Shown here in pieces: positions 1 to 8,649 of a stretch of DNA of 64,000 nucleotides. Source of the stretch: Bacteroidales bacterium UBA1715 (lineage in GTDB: Bacteria; Bacteroidota; Bacteroidia; Bacteroidales; UBA1715); assembly GCA_002317135.1 (NCBI GenBank), contig DCIX01000025.1, positions 194,574 to 258,573 on the forward strand, read 5' to 3'. A program made the translations under genes and the position numbers. The number at the start of each line of letters is the position of its first letter. Position 1 is the stretch's first letter. The notes beneath the pieces were generated by a model, which saw only the letters and a program-made list of their open reading frames with translations, was not told the origin of the DNA and ran no database searches.

Positions 1-924
1 GATTTTTCTATCCCCCACACACTAATTCTTAACGATGAATGCTCTGATTTTGCCGGCAATCAATTTCTACAAAGCGAATATTCTTTTGCAAAAACCGATT
101 CCATCACACATCGTAATTGCATTATATTCAATGAGATATTATTTAATCCAGTAAAAAATCAAAGTGATTTCATCGAACTATATAATGCCAGCTCATCATT
201 TTATGACCTGTCTGAATTATTTGTCTCGAACGGAGAAAAATTTATACGAGTTACAGACCAATTTACGCTTTTTCCACCACATTCATACGCGGTTATTTCT
301 GCAGGAATTGATTATTACACAGATTTAAGTAATTGTAGCAACGCCGTTTTCATAAACACTTCGCTGCCAACAATGCCCGATGACGCAGGGACAATTATTT
401 TAGTAAACAAATGGAAAGAGACAATAGACTCTGTTTCGTACAACAAATCGTGGCACGCAAGTTATCTATCAAACAGTGAAGGCGTTTCATTAGAGAAATT
501 CTCGACAAACCTTCCATCTCATATTGCTTCATCATGGGGTTCCGCAGCAGAAGCAGCAGGATTTTCTACTCCTGGATGTGAAAATTCCCAACAAAAGGAA
601 ATAACACAGAAATCTGCCATATCACTCCGTTCCGATGTGATTACGCCAAATAATGATGGTGAAAACGACCAAGTAATTCTTTCATTCAACAACATTGAAT
701 ATGGCATCTACCTTAATGCCAAAGTTTACGCAACTAACGGCAAATTAATAAACCATTTTGCAAACAATGAATTATTAGGAGCAAACAACACTATTAAATG
801 GGATTGTACAGACTCACGAGGAATTTTAGTCAACCCAGGCATCTATATAATACATGCCGAATTACTGAGAAACGGGAAGAAAATCTCATCAGAAAAAATC
901 TGTTGTACAATTTTATGGGAATAA
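1..924 (+). CDS. Lamin-tail-domain surface protein, C-terminal part (5' truncated by window edge)
   Basis: The frame is open from base 1, so the start lies outside the window. The visible ~307 residues contain a lamin tail-like domain (NEILFNPVKNQSDFIELYN, then an immunoglobulin-like strand pattern) and, from about residue 215, a segment beginning SDVITPNNDGENDQ that matches the gliding-motility/FlgD-type C-terminal domain found in exported Bacteroidota proteins. Lamin tail domains are common in secreted or surface proteins of this phylum. An extracellular location through type IX secretion is inferred from that C-terminal domain. Catalytic modules, if any, are upstream and unseen. A perfect inverted repeat follows the stop codon. 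Confidence 0.75.
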   Translation, partial: DFSIPHTLILNDECSDFAGNQFLQSEYSFAKTDSITHRNCIIFNEILFNPVKNQSDFIELYNASSSFYDLSELFVSNGEKFIRVTDQFTLFPPHSYAVISAGIDYYTDLSNCSNAVFINTSLPTMPDDAGTIILVNKWKETIDSVSYNKSWHASYLSNSEGVSLEKFSTNLPSHIASSWGSAAEAAGFSTPGCENSQQKEITQKSAISLRSDVITPNNDGENDQVILSFNNIEYGIYLNAKVYATNGKLINHFANNELLGANNTIKWDCTDSRGILVNPGIYIIHAELLRNGKKISSEKICCTILWE

Positions 925-926
925 AA

Positions 927-960
927 TGAATAGAGACGCAAAAATTTGCGTCTCTATTCA
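927..960. terminator. Perfect 16-bp inverted repeat, convergent terminator
   Basis: Arms TGAATAGAGACGCAAA and its exact complement are separated by 2 bases. It lies between two convergent genes, so it probably ends transcription from both sides. The AGAGACGC core recurs in other gene-end hairpins of this window. Confidence 0.8.
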
Positions 961-964
961 CACA

Positions 965-2014
965 TTATTGTTTTGTATAAATAGTTTGCGTTGGGAATGC
1001 AAACTCAAGTCCATGTGCATTAAATTGACGAAGAATTTCCATATTTACTTCAGATTGAGTTAGGAAATAGTCGCCAGATTTCTTTATGAAATATGCAAAC
1101 ATTATCTGCAACGAGAAGTCACCATATTGCATAAAACTTACAACAGTAGTGTCTTCAATATTTGGAATCGCCTTTGGTATATTACGCAATAATTCCATCG
1201 CCAAATCCATTTTTTCAGGAGTTGTATCGTATGTTAAGCCAAGCGTTAAAGTAATTTTTGTTGAAGGCTCAGAATTCACATTTTCTATAGCACTATCTAC
1301 AACCATAGAGTTTGGAATAGTCACCATTCTATTATTCAAGGTTTGAATTCTAAGACTACGTAAGCCTATATGCATTACAAAACCTTCTATTCCATTAAAA
1401 CGAATTCTGTCACCTAAATTAAATGGACGGTCAAACACAAGCATGATACCGCCAAAAAGGTTTTTAATGGTATCTTGTGCAGCCAACGCAACTGCCATAC
1501 CACCAATACCAAGACCGGCGATAAGAGTACCGATTTCTATGCCGATGTTATTCATCGCAACGAGAATACCCAAAGCCCAAATAATATACTTTACAATTCT
1601 TAGTATAAGATTTGACACAGCCTCATTTAATTTGGCATCTTTTTTTTCGGTAAATCGTGTCAACACATCTTGCAACACTGCAGAAACCACACGAGAGATA
1701 GCCCACGTGAAGTTCACAACAATTAGTACAGTGTAGGCTTTTTCTATTGAAGAAGCCACAAAAGCAGACAATGCCAATCGTTTCAACGCATACCAAATTG
1801 ATGCGATAATTGCCGCAAACATAAATGGAGCACGGAAATTCTCAACTAAAATATCATCTACAGTCGATTCTGTTTTAGCAGCAATTTTCCCAAATACTTT
1901 AGTAAAAATCAAATAAATTAATTTTGCCAAGAAAAATCCACCAATAGCAATTGCAAGTGAAATTAAAAGATTGAGGATAGTATTCCCCCATAAAACCTGT
2001 TCTAACATGTGCAT
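965..2014 (-). CDS. Small-conductance mechanosensitive channel, MscS family
   Basis: This 349-residue membrane protein has N-terminal hydrophobic segments (about residues 10-35, 65-85, 95-115, 140-160) followed by the glycine/alanine-rich pore helix typical of MscS (LIAGLGIGGMAVALAAQD, about 165-182). The conserved beta domain follows (NLFGGIMLVFDRPFNLGDRI; NRMVTIPNS). MscS proteins open under membrane tension and release solutes after osmotic downshock. Length and order fit the standard family. The start may be at 2014 or two codons later (MHM). It is transcribed alone and ends against the converging gene at 924. Confidence 0.9.
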   Translation of the reverse strand: MHMLEQVLWGNTILNLLISLAIAIGGFFLAKLIYLIFTKVFGKIAAKTESTVDDILVENFRAPFMFAAIIASIWYALKRLALSAFVASSIEKAYTVLIVVNFTWAISRVVSAVLQDVLTRFTEKKDAKLNEAVSNLILRIVKYIIWALGILVAMNNIGIEIGTLIAGLGIGGMAVALAAQDTIKNLFGGIMLVFDRPFNLGDRIRFNGIEGFVMHIGLRSLRIQTLNNRMVTIPNSMVVDSAIENVNSEPSTKITLTLGLTYDTTPEKMDLAMELLRNIPKAIPNIEDTTVVSFMQYGDFSLQIMFAYFIKKSGDYFLTQSEVNMEILRQFNAHGLEFAFPTQTIYTKQ

Positions 2015-2095
2015 ATAATTTTTGCGGCAAAAGTAATTATTTCATCATTTATCTCTACATAAAAACGGCGAAATCCATTTATGTATAGACATAAA

Positions 2096-2125
2096 AAAAC
2101 CTCGATTCTTGCGAACCGAGGTTTT
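2096..2125 (-). terminator. Rho-independent terminator of the lipoprotein gene
   Basis: Stem AAAACCTCG...CGAGGTTTT with a 12-nt loop. The A-run on its left reads as a T-run on the minus strand, directly after the stop of the gene at 2147. Confidence 0.75.
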
Positions 2126-2146
2126 AAAAATCATTTAAGAAATATC

Positions 2147-2668
2147 TTATTTAATGATATAAACTGTCATAGTCAAATCTTCATGAACTTCATCGTAGTT
2201 AGTGATTTCGAAGAAACCTTTGCATTTGTCGTTCATGAAAGCAACAGCTTTTTTACCGTTTTCAAGTTTACGGCTAATCTTAACTTCAGTATCTTTGAAA
2301 TCAGATTCGTTAAGTTTAGATGCTTTTGCAACAGAAGCTTCACCGATAACAGCGAATTTAGTTTCAGAAGCTTGAGCTTTTACGATTTCGTTTTCAGCAA
2401 CTGTACCAGAGATGAATTGGAAATCTTCAGTAAGAGTTGAGAAGCAGAAAATTACATTACCTGCTTGGTCACCTAGTTGACCTTTTGTTTGAGCACCTTT
2501 GTCGAATGTGTAGAATGAACCGTTGTCAGATTTTGCACCACCCATTACAACCATTGATTGAACTGCTTCAGCATCAGATTCGCAGAAAGCGATTTCTTCT
2601 TCATCACCACAAGATGCCATTCCGAATGCTGCTACAAGAGCAAGAGCGAAAAATTTTAATTTTTTCAT
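2147..2668 (-). CDS. Putative lipoprotein of unknown function
   Basis: This 173-residue protein starts with a lipoprotein signal (MKKLKFFALALVAAFGMASC), with Cys20 as the acylation site followed by acidic residues (GDEEE). In Bacteroidota such residues can favour surface export of lipoproteins. The mature part is a mixed beta-rich domain (FCFSTLTEDFQFISG; VKISRKLENGKKAVAFMN) with no catalytic motif I recognise. A -7-like box TATTTTTG lies at 2719-2712 on the minus strand, about 44 bases upstream of the ATG. The gene stands alone with its own terminator. Confidence 0.75.
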   Translation of the reverse strand: MKKLKFFALALVAAFGMASCGDEEEIAFCESDAEAVQSMVVMGGAKSDNGSFYTFDKGAQTKGQLGDQAGNVIFCFSTLTEDFQFISGTVAENEIVKAQASETKFAVIGEASVAKASKLNESDFKDTEVKISRKLENGKKAVAFMNDKCKGFFEITNYDEVHEDLTMTVYIIK

Positions 2669-2807
2669 AACTTTGTTTGTTTAATTAGTTAATAATATAT
2701 TTTAGACATGGCAAAAATACGATTTTTTTTAGAAACACACATACAATAACATATTTTTTTATCACATAGCATTACACAAACACATCTGTTTTAACCTATT
2801 TCATAAT

Positions 2808-3311
2808 TTATTCGTTGAAACAATCGTTTCCCCAATGTATTGGATTTAATCGTATATAATTCACAATATGTTCATACGACATTTGGGTACGAATTATATG
2901 TTCATAATAATTTCGTTGCCACACATTTTCACCAATTGTATGGTGCAATTCATTTATTTTTCGTGCGGAAAATGTTTTAAATCCACGAACAATTTCCGTC
3001 AACGGTTTCGTAGGGGAAGGTTTCAAACCTTCCCCTACGGGGGATACCATATCCATAACCGATAATATTTGAACAATGCCATGAAAATGATTTGGCATCA
3101 CAACATAATCATGTAACCGGATTGATGGGTAATGGTCTATTAAATGTTTCCAAACATATTCCACGATTTTTCCATTTTCATTTAAAACCATTTTGTTATT
3201 CGCAATTTTCCCAAATCTATGGATACGATTACGGGTACAAATTGTTACAAAATATAATCCAGGTAATGAATAATCATATCCTTTCAATCGAATTGATTTT
3301 CTTTTTTTCAT
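2808..3311 (-). CDS. REP-associated tyrosine transposase (RAYT, Y1/HUH family)
   Basis: This 167-residue Y1 transposase-like protein carries the HUH metal motif VVMPNHFHGIV (His75, His77) and tyrosines in WQRNYYEHIIRTQ (Tyr135/136), one of which should be the nucleophile. RAYTs are single-copy, vertically kept relatives of IS200/IS605 transposases that are linked to dispersed REP palindromes. The start is placed at 3311 because a good promoter (3371-3341) lies just upstream and the in-frame codons before it would fall inside that promoter. A perfect 31-bp palindrome (3009-3039) lies inside the frame and codes for VGEGLKPSPT (about residues 91-101), apparently as a tolerated insertion. Confidence 0.88.
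   Translation of the reverse strand: MKKRKSIRLKGYDYSLPGLYFVTICTRNRIHRFGKIANNKMVLNENGKIVEYVWKHLIDHYPSIRLHDYVVMPNHFHGIVQILSVMDMVSPVGEGLKPSPTKPLTEIVRGFKTFSARKINELHHTIGENVWQRNYYEHIIRTQMSYEHIVNYIRLNPIHWGNDCFNE
3009..3039. repeat. 31-bp perfect palindrome inside the RAYT gene (REP-like)
   Basis: The arms are CGTAGGGGAAGGTTT and its exact complement around a single central base. It is GC-rich compared with the surroundings and reads in frame through the transposase gene. GTAGGGG...CCCCTAC palindromes are a known class of dispersed repeat in bacterial genomes, often translated as short GxGxKPxPT-like inserts. The link to mobilisation by this transposase is inference. Confidence 0.85.
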
Positions 3312-3340
3312 TATTGTATGCTTGCGGGTTAATACTATCA

Positions 3341-3371
3341 CAAACATACACAAAACGCATTGTGTTTCAAA
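3341..3371 (-). promoter_or_regulatory. Bacteroidota-type promoter of the RAYT gene
   Basis: On the minus strand, TTTG (3371-3368), a 19-bp spacer and TATGTTTG (3348-3341) match the -33/-7 consensus exactly. Transcription would start near 3335, leaving a short leader before the ATG at 3311. Confidence 0.7.
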
Positions 3372-3427
3372 CAGTTATTTTTCTAAACATACATACATAA
3401 ATAAATAGATATAACCATAAATAAAAA

Positions 3428-3455
3428 AGCAGAACCTCATTTCTGAAATTCTGCT
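3428..3455 (-). terminator. Terminator of the atp operon
   Basis: Stem AGCAGAA...TTCTGCT, followed on the minus strand by a run of T (complement of A at 3422-3428). It lies 24 bases after the atpG stop. Confidence 0.75.
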
Positions 3456-3478
3456 CTCTTATAAATTTGAGAATTTAT

Positions 3479-4360
3479 CTATCCTTGTAATGCATTCGCA
3501 CCACTTACGATTTCGTTCAACTCGTTCGTAATTGCAGCTTGACGAGCTTTGTTGTACTCAATCTTAAGATCTTTCAAAAGAGTACCTGCATTATCAGTTG
3601 CTTTATGCATTGCAGTCATTCGAGCACCGTGTTCCGAAGCGTATGAATCTAACAAAATGCTGTAGAACTGCGTTTTCAAAGACTTTGGAATCAATTCATT
3701 TACAATATATTCCTTATTTGGTTCAAAAATATAATCGTAGTTAAATGACGATGAAGATTCCGATTCGTCTTGAACTATTGGCAAGTATTGAGCAGTTGTA
3801 ATAATTTGCGTTGCAGCATTTTTAAATTTATTGTACACAACCACAACCTTATCGTATGAACCTGCAACAAATTCTGCCATTATTTCTTCAGAAATCTTAG
3901 ATGCTTCCGAATATGTAAGTTTATCGAAAATCTCAACAAATGATTTTGAAGCAACAATACCTTTACTTTTCAAAGAATCACATACTTTTTTACCAATTGC
4001 ATACACCGTTACAGAACCAGCAGCATTTTGGCTCGCATATTCTTCTTTAATCAAAGTAGCAACAGTTTTACCAATATTTGAGTTAAAACCGCCACACAAA
4101 CCACTATTGGAAGCAACGGCAACAATCAAAATCTTGTTTTCTGGACGAGATACTGCATACGCATTCCCTTCGCTCGATTCCAAACCGCTACTTACATTAC
4201 GCAGAATTTCCTGCAATTTTTCTGAATAAGGACGCATTTGCAATACAGACTGCTGAGCCTTACGCAACTTTGCCGCAGACACCATTTTCATAGCGCTCGT
4301 GATTTTTTGCGTACTGCTTACAGAAGCGATTCTATTGCGTATTTCCTTAATACCTGCCAT
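3479..4360 (-). CDS. atpG: F1F0 ATP synthase gamma subunit
   Basis: This 293-residue protein begins MAGIKEIRNRIASVSSTQKI, the classic gamma N-terminus, and ends with the conserved C-terminal helix (MHKATDNAGTLLKDLKIEYN, ARQAAITNELNEIVSG). Gamma is the rotating central shaft that couples proton flow through F0 to ATP synthesis in F1, on the cytoplasmic face of the inner membrane. It is the last gene of the atpBEFHAG operon and is followed by a terminator. About 100 bases containing a hairpin separate it from atpA, a wider gap than those between the preceding four genes. Confidence 0.97.
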   Translation of the reverse strand: MAGIKEIRNRIASVSSTQKITSAMKMVSAAKLRKAQQSVLQMRPYSEKLQEILRNVSSGLESSEGNAYAVSRPENKILIVAVASNSGLCGGFNSNIGKTVATLIKEEYASQNAAGSVTVYAIGKKVCDSLKSKGIVASKSFVEIFDKLTYSEASKISEEIMAEFVAGSYDKVVVVYNKFKNAATQIITTAQYLPIVQDESESSSSFNYDYIFEPNKEYIVNELIPKSLKTQFYSILLDSYASEHGARMTAMHKATDNAGTLLKDLKIEYNKARQAAITNELNEIVSGANALQG

Positions 4361-4463
4361 TTTATTAGTTATTAGAGTTTAGAGATTAGTTATTGGTATT
4401 TAGCGATAACGATAAGTGAAAAGGAAACCTTATCACTTATCACTAATCACTATCCGTTAATCA
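4361..4463 (-). repeat. Hairpin and iterated ATTAGT/TCACTA repeats between atpA and atpG
   Basis: This 103-base spacer contains an imperfect hairpin (4411-4441; GATAAGTGAAAAGG against CCTTATCACTTATC, one mismatch) flanked by near-repeats such as TTAGAGATTAGTTATT and TCACTAATCACT. No gene fits. It could adjust the amount of gamma relative to alpha or be a low-complexity repeat; the sequence cannot decide. Confidence 0.5.
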
Positions 4464-6044
4464 CTATTCTTTGTATTTTGCTGAAACTTCTTTTGCTGCA
4501 CTAGCCAAAACTGCCTTGATGTCGTCGTCGATTGCACCGCCAGCAATTTTATCAAGTGTATCTTTATGTTTCAAGTCAAGATATTCCAAATATTCTTTTT
4601 CGAAATCAAGAACTTTGTCGATTGGAACATCGCCCAACAAACCTTGTGTACCACAATAAATGATTGCAACTTGATGTTGAACCTTCATTGGAGAATACTG
4701 TCCTTGTTTCAAAATTTGAACATTTCTACGACCTTTTGCCAACACAGCCATTGTAGCTGCATCCAAGTCAGAACCGAATTTAGAGAATGCCTCCAATTCA
4801 CGGAATTGAGCTTGATCCACACGCAATGTACCAGCAACTTTCTTCATAGCCTTGATTTGAGCGTTACCACCCACACGAGACACAGAAATACCCACATTGA
4901 TTGCAGGGCGAATACCAGCGTGGAACAAACTAGATTCAAGATAAATCTGACCGTCTGTAATAGAGATCACATTTGTTGGAATATATGCCGAAACGTCACC
5001 TTCTTGAGTTTCAATAATTGGAAGAGCAGTCAAAGAACCACCACCTTTTATTTTACCTTTCAACGAAGCAGGTACGTCGTTCATATTTTGAGCAACTTCA
5101 TCGTTTGCGATAATCTTAGCAGCTCTTTCTAGCAAACGAGAGTGCAAATAGAACACATCACCTGGGTATGCTTCACGTCCTGGTGGACGACGAAGAAGCA
5201 AAGACACTTCACGATATGCAACTGCTTGCTTGGACAAATCATCATAGATAATCAATGCTGGACGACCAGTATCACGGAAGTACTCACCAATTGCACAACC
5301 TGCGAATGGAGCATAGTATTGTAAAGCTGCAGGATCCGAAGCCGTTGACGATACGATAGTCGTATAAGCCATAGCACCATGAGCTTCCAATGTTTTTGCT
5401 ATACTTGCTACAGTAGAACCTTTTTGACCAACTGCTACATAAATACAGTAAACAGGTTCACCTTTTTCGTAGAATTCTTTTTGATTGATGATAGTATCGA
5501 TAGCAATTGCAGTTTTACCAGTTTGACGGTCACCAATAATCAACTCACGTTGACCACGACCAACAGGAATCATTGCATCGATTGGTTTAATACCAGTTTG
5601 CAATGGTTCTGTTACCGGTTGACGATATAGAATTCCAGGAGCCTTACGTTCAAGTGGCATTTCCAACAATTCACCTGTAATTTCTCCTTTGCCATCGATT
5701 GCTTCTCCCAATGTATTTACAACACGGCCAAGAAGACCCTCACCCACCATAATAGATGCGATTTTTTGTGTACGTTTTACCGTATCACCTTCGCTAATAC
5801 CATCTGATTCACCAAGAAGAACGGCACCAACATTGTCTTCCTCAAGGTTAAGCACAATACCTTTGGTTCCATTCGAGAACTCAATCATTTCATTGGCTTG
5901 TACATTTGTCAAACCGTGAATACGGGCAATACTATCACCTACCGAAAGTACTGTTCCGACTTCTTCTAGTTCTGTTTCGGTCTTATAGCCTTCGAGCTGT
6001 TTCTTTAAGATTTCCGAAACCTCTGCTGGTTTTATATCTGCCAT
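4464..6044 (-). CDS. atpA: F1F0 ATP synthase alpha subunit
   Basis: This 526-residue protein has the P-loop GDRQTGKT (about residue 172), the noncatalytic-site region YDDLSKQAVAYREVSLLLRR, and the alpha signature PAINVGISVSRVGG. Alpha subunits alternate with catalytic beta subunits in the F1 hexamer; they bind nucleotide and supply the arginine finger. Length is normal for the family. It follows atpH after 11 bases. The gene for its partner beta (atpD) is not in this cluster. Confidence 0.98.
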   Translation of the reverse strand: MADIKPAEVSEILKKQLEGYKTETELEEVGTVLSVGDSIARIHGLTNVQANEMIEFSNGTKGIVLNLEEDNVGAVLLGESDGISEGDTVKRTQKIASIMVGEGLLGRVVNTLGEAIDGKGEITGELLEMPLERKAPGILYRQPVTEPLQTGIKPIDAMIPVGRGQRELIIGDRQTGKTAIAIDTIINQKEFYEKGEPVYCIYVAVGQKGSTVASIAKTLEAHGAMAYTTIVSSTASDPAALQYYAPFAGCAIGEYFRDTGRPALIIYDDLSKQAVAYREVSLLLRRPPGREAYPGDVFYLHSRLLERAAKIIANDEVAQNMNDVPASLKGKIKGGGSLTALPIIETQEGDVSAYIPTNVISITDGQIYLESSLFHAGIRPAINVGISVSRVGGNAQIKAMKKVAGTLRVDQAQFRELEAFSKFGSDLDAATMAVLAKGRRNVQILKQGQYSPMKVQHQVAIIYCGTQGLLGDVPIDKVLDFEKEYLEYLDLKHKDTLDKIAGGAIDDDIKAVLASAAKEVSAKYKE

Positions 6045-6055
6045 AATAACTTATT

Positions 6056-6598
6056 TTACTTATTTGTCATCAATTCATTTTTAACTTGTTTCAATCGTGT
6101 TTTAACACTCGCATCATATTGCATATCTTCAATACGAAGAACAAAACCACCTAATAATGAAGCATCTACATTAGTCTGAAGTTCAACTTCGGTATTTTTT
6201 CCTTTCTTCACAAAATCAACAATTGATGCTTGTTGTTCGGCCGACAATGGAGCTGCAGAAGTAAGCGTAACTGCAGTTATGCCCGCCTTTTTTCTATAAA
6301 TATCAAGAACATTACGCAAAATGTCCTGAATATAAGCTTCACGATTGTTTGAAATCACAAGATTGAGAAAATCAATCAGTTCTTTACTTACCTTATCGGA
6401 CAACAAGGCAGAAACGAACGATTTTTTCTTGCTTGGTTTTACAATAGGATTTTGGAAAACCTCCGCAAGTTCAGCAATCTCGCTCAAACTCTTTGATAGC
6501 ATCTTAACATCGGCAATAACTGTTTCAAGCACACCTCTTTCCGAAGCGAACTCAAACAATGCCTTTGCGTAGCGTACCGAGATTTTACTTTGATTCAT
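6056..6598 (-). CDS. atpH: F1F0 ATP synthase delta subunit (OSCP)
   Basis: This 180-residue protein starts MNQSKISVRYAKALFEFA, the usual delta/OSCP opening (YAxALFxxA), and keeps the C-terminal signature (ASLLGGFVLRIEDMQYDASV). Delta sits on top of F1 and ties it to the peripheral stalk formed by subunit b. It lies between atpF (21 bases) and atpA (11 bases). Confidence 0.96.
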   Translation of the reverse strand: MNQSKISVRYAKALFEFASERGVLETVIADVKMLSKSLSEIAELAEVFQNPIVKPSKKKSFVSALLSDKVSKELIDFLNLVISNNREAYIQDILRNVLDIYRKKAGITAVTLTSAAPLSAEQQASIVDFVKKGKNTEVELQTNVDASLLGGFVLRIEDMQYDASVKTRLKQVKNELMTNK

Positions 6599-6619
6599 AT
6601 ATGCGTTGTTTTTTGAATC

Positions 6620-7114
6620 CTAATTTAATTTTAGGTTATTGATTGATTCAGAAATAATTGAATCAGAAACAGATTTATTTTCCAATTCTTTACCAATAAC
6701 TTTTTCTGCAATTTCAAAAGAAAGAGCGGCAACTTGGCTTTTCAAATCCTGCATTGCTTGGTTCTTCTCGTTTTCTATTGCTTGTTTTGCTGCAGCCATA
6801 ATCTTATTTGCTTCTTCTGTAGCATCAGATTTTGCTTGAGCAATCATTTGTTCGCGAAGTTCACGAGCTTCTTTTAATAAAGTATCGCGTTCTTTGCGTG
6901 CTTCTGCAACGATTTTCTCATTATCGGCTTGAAGAGCTTTCATTTCCTCTTTTGTCTTTTCGGCAAGTAGCAAAGCATCTTCAATAGATTTATTACGTTC
7001 GTTTATCATTCCTAACACTGGTTTCCACGCGAACTTAATCAGTAGGAATACGACAAGCAAGAATGTAATCGTTGTCCAAAAAACTAAACCTATACCGGGA
7101 GTTACTAAATCCAT
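6620..7114 (-). CDS. atpF: F1F0 ATP synthase subunit b
   Basis: This 164-residue protein has one N-terminal membrane helix (about residues 8-27, GLVFWTTITFLLVVFLLIKF) followed by a long charged coiled coil rich in Ala, Glu and Lys. It forms the peripheral stalk that holds F1 still against the rotating c ring. Only one b-type gene is present, as expected for a b2 homodimer. It is in the order typical of atp operons, after atpE. Confidence 0.96.
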   Translation of the reverse strand: MDLVTPGIGLVFWTTITFLLVVFLLIKFAWKPVLGMINERNKSIEDALLLAEKTKEEMKALQADNEKIVAEARKERDTLLKEARELREQMIAQAKSDATEEANKIMAAAKQAIENEKNQAMQDLKSQVAALSFEIAEKVIGKELENKSVSDSIISESINNLKLN

Positions 7115-7148
7115 ATTATATTGTTTATTACATTTTCATTTTCAAAAA

Positions 7149-7184
7149 GGGAACTTTTAAAGCCAACCGCTTCAAAAGTTTCCC
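7149..7184 (-). terminator. Hairpin after atpE (attenuator or mRNA stabiliser)
   Basis: GGGAACTTTT pairs with AAAAGTTTCCC (one bulged base), and the minus strand continues into TTTTTG. It is in the 84-base gap between atpE and atpF. A leaky terminator or 3' stabilising stem here would raise c-subunit output, which is needed because many c subunits assemble per enzyme. The role is inferred. Confidence 0.55.
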
Positions 7185-7198
7185 CTCATTTGTTTTTG

Positions 7199-7405
7199 TT
7201 ACTTCGCAATCAATGCAACTACGACAGCGAACAATGCAACACCTTCTACAAGAGCTGCAGCGATCAACATAGCTGTTTGAATTTTGCTGTAAGCTTCAGG
7301 TTGACGTGCAATTGCTTCCATTGCAGATCCACCGATTTTACCAATACCGATACCAGCACCAATTACTGCTAGACCAGCTCCGATACCTCCTGCGACAAAT
7401 GACAT
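7199..7405 (-). CDS. atpE: F1F0 ATP synthase subunit c
   Basis: This 68-residue double-helix membrane protein carries the polar loop ARQPE (about residues 33-37) and the ion-binding glutamate in helix 2 (AALVEGVALF). It builds the rotor ring in the inner membrane. The residues that coordinate sodium in Na+-type rings (a helix-1 glutamine and Ser/Thr after the glutamate) are replaced here by Ile, Gly and Val. The ring should therefore be proton-driven, which is an inference from alignment to known c subunits. Confidence 0.96.
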   Translation of the reverse strand: MSFVAGGIGAGLAVIGAGIGIGKIGGSAMEAIARQPEAYSKIQTAMLIAAALVEGVALFAVVVALIAK

Positions 7406-7446
7406 AATAATTATAAATTTAAGTTAAACAATAAATAATTTCAATT

Positions 7447-8538
7447 TTAATGTTGTCCGTGCCCTTCTGGCATTGCAAGCCCAATAAACAAAGCCGATAA
7501 CATTGTAAATATGTATGCTTGCAAAGCTGCAACGAACAATTCAAGAACATCCATAAACATCACAAAGAACACCGAAACAGGAGCAATCGCCAATGTTCCG
7601 AATATAAAAATCAATGATGTAAGACTCAATACAATAATGTGACCGGCAGTAATGTTCGCAAACAAACGAATCATCAACGCGAATGGTTTTGTGAAAATAC
7701 CGATTACTTCCACGACTGCCATAATTGGCAACAAAGGCCAAGGCAAACCTGGCATAGCAAAGATATCTTTCCAATATTCTTTATTACCGCTCACATTTGT
7801 TATTATCAATGTAAATACAGCCAACACAAATGTAAAAGCGATATTACCAGAAACATTCGCACTACCAGGGAAGAAAGGAATCAAACCCATCATATTGGTA
7901 ATCCAAATAAAAAAGAATACTGTCAATAAATATGGCAAGTATTTATCGGTATGCTTTCCTAAATTTGGTTCAACAACATCTTCCTTAATGAACAAAATCA
8001 CTGGCTCCAACCACGATTGCAAACCTTTTGGTGCTTGTCCTGGTCGACGTTTATACGCGTTTGCAAGACTGATAAACAACACCAACATAATGATTGCAAC
8101 CAAGAACAATGTAAATACATTCTTTGTGATTGAAAAATCAAGTGGACCTTCTTCTGTAACATTGCCATTTTCATCAACATATACAATATCTTGACCGCCC
8201 ATTGCTTTTGCAACCATTTTATATGTATGATCGCCTTTGGTAACCGTTTTATGTCCGTGTTCAAATTCACTAGACATAAAACAATCTATAGAAAAAGGAT
8301 TTGTGTTAACCAAAATCACAGGCAAAGGAAACCCAACAGCGTGTTCTGTTCCATCTTCTTTAGTGATGTCAAACATGTGCCAATCGTGATTATCACCAAT
8401 ATGGCCAAAAATTGTTGAGTTTATATCAAATTCAGATTCCGCCTTTGCAGAACCTTCTTCTTGAGCAAAAGAGATACAAGAAAAAAGAATCGCAGCACAA
8501 AATGCTAAAAGTTTTCTTTTTGTAGGTTTAAAAAACAT
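7447..8538 (-). CDS. atpB: F1F0 ATP synthase subunit a
   Basis: This ~363-residue protein has an N-terminal signal-like segment (MFFKPTKRKLLAFCAAILFS) and a periplasmic extension typical of Bacteroidota, before the five to six membrane helices of subunit a. The helix carrying the essential arginine is visible (FALMIRLFANITAGH), as is the last helix (AALQAYIFTMLSALFIG). It forms the two proton half-channels next to the c ring. An in-frame ATG at 8565 is possible, but the putative -7 box (8585-8578) would put the transcript start almost on it, so 8538 is preferred. First gene of the operon. Confidence 0.95.
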   Translation of the reverse strand: MFFKPTKRKLLAFCAAILFSCISFAQEEGSAKAESEFDINSTIFGHIGDNHDWHMFDITKEDGTEHAVGFPLPVILVNTNPFSIDCFMSSEFEHGHKTVTKGDHTYKMVAKAMGGQDIVYVDENGNVTEEGPLDFSITKNVFTLFLVAIIMLVLFISLANAYKRRPGQAPKGLQSWLEPVILFIKEDVVEPNLGKHTDKYLPYLLTVFFFIWITNMMGLIPFFPGSANVSGNIAFTFVLAVFTLIITNVSGNKEYWKDIFAMPGLPWPLLPIMAVVEVIGIFTKPFALMIRLFANITAGHIIVLSLTSLIFIFGTLAIAPVSVFFVMFMDVLELFVAALQAYIFTMLSALFIGLAMPEGHGQH

Positions 8539-8577
8539 AATTCTAAAATTTTTTACCTCGTACAATTTACAATCCTA

Positions 8578-8585
8578 CAAATGTA
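8578..8585 (-). promoter_or_regulatory. Probable -7 box of the atp operon
   Basis: TACATTTG on the minus strand matches TAnnTTTG. A TTTG at 8612-8609 is 23 bp upstream, slightly longer than the usual spacer, so the match is partial. Confidence 0.5.
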
Positions 8586-8649
8586 AAAAATTTTTCTAAA
8601 ATCTTTAACAAATCATGTTTTTTTTGAAAGAAATATTTTTGATTCTATA

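Noticed and set aside
3312..3353. Longer start for the RAYT gene
   Set aside because: These codons lie over the -7 box of a consensus promoter, and the family normally begins at the MKKRKSIRL position.
7199..7405. Sodium-driven ATP synthase
   Set aside because: The c subunit lacks the glutamine and the Ser/Thr ligands that form the Na+ site.
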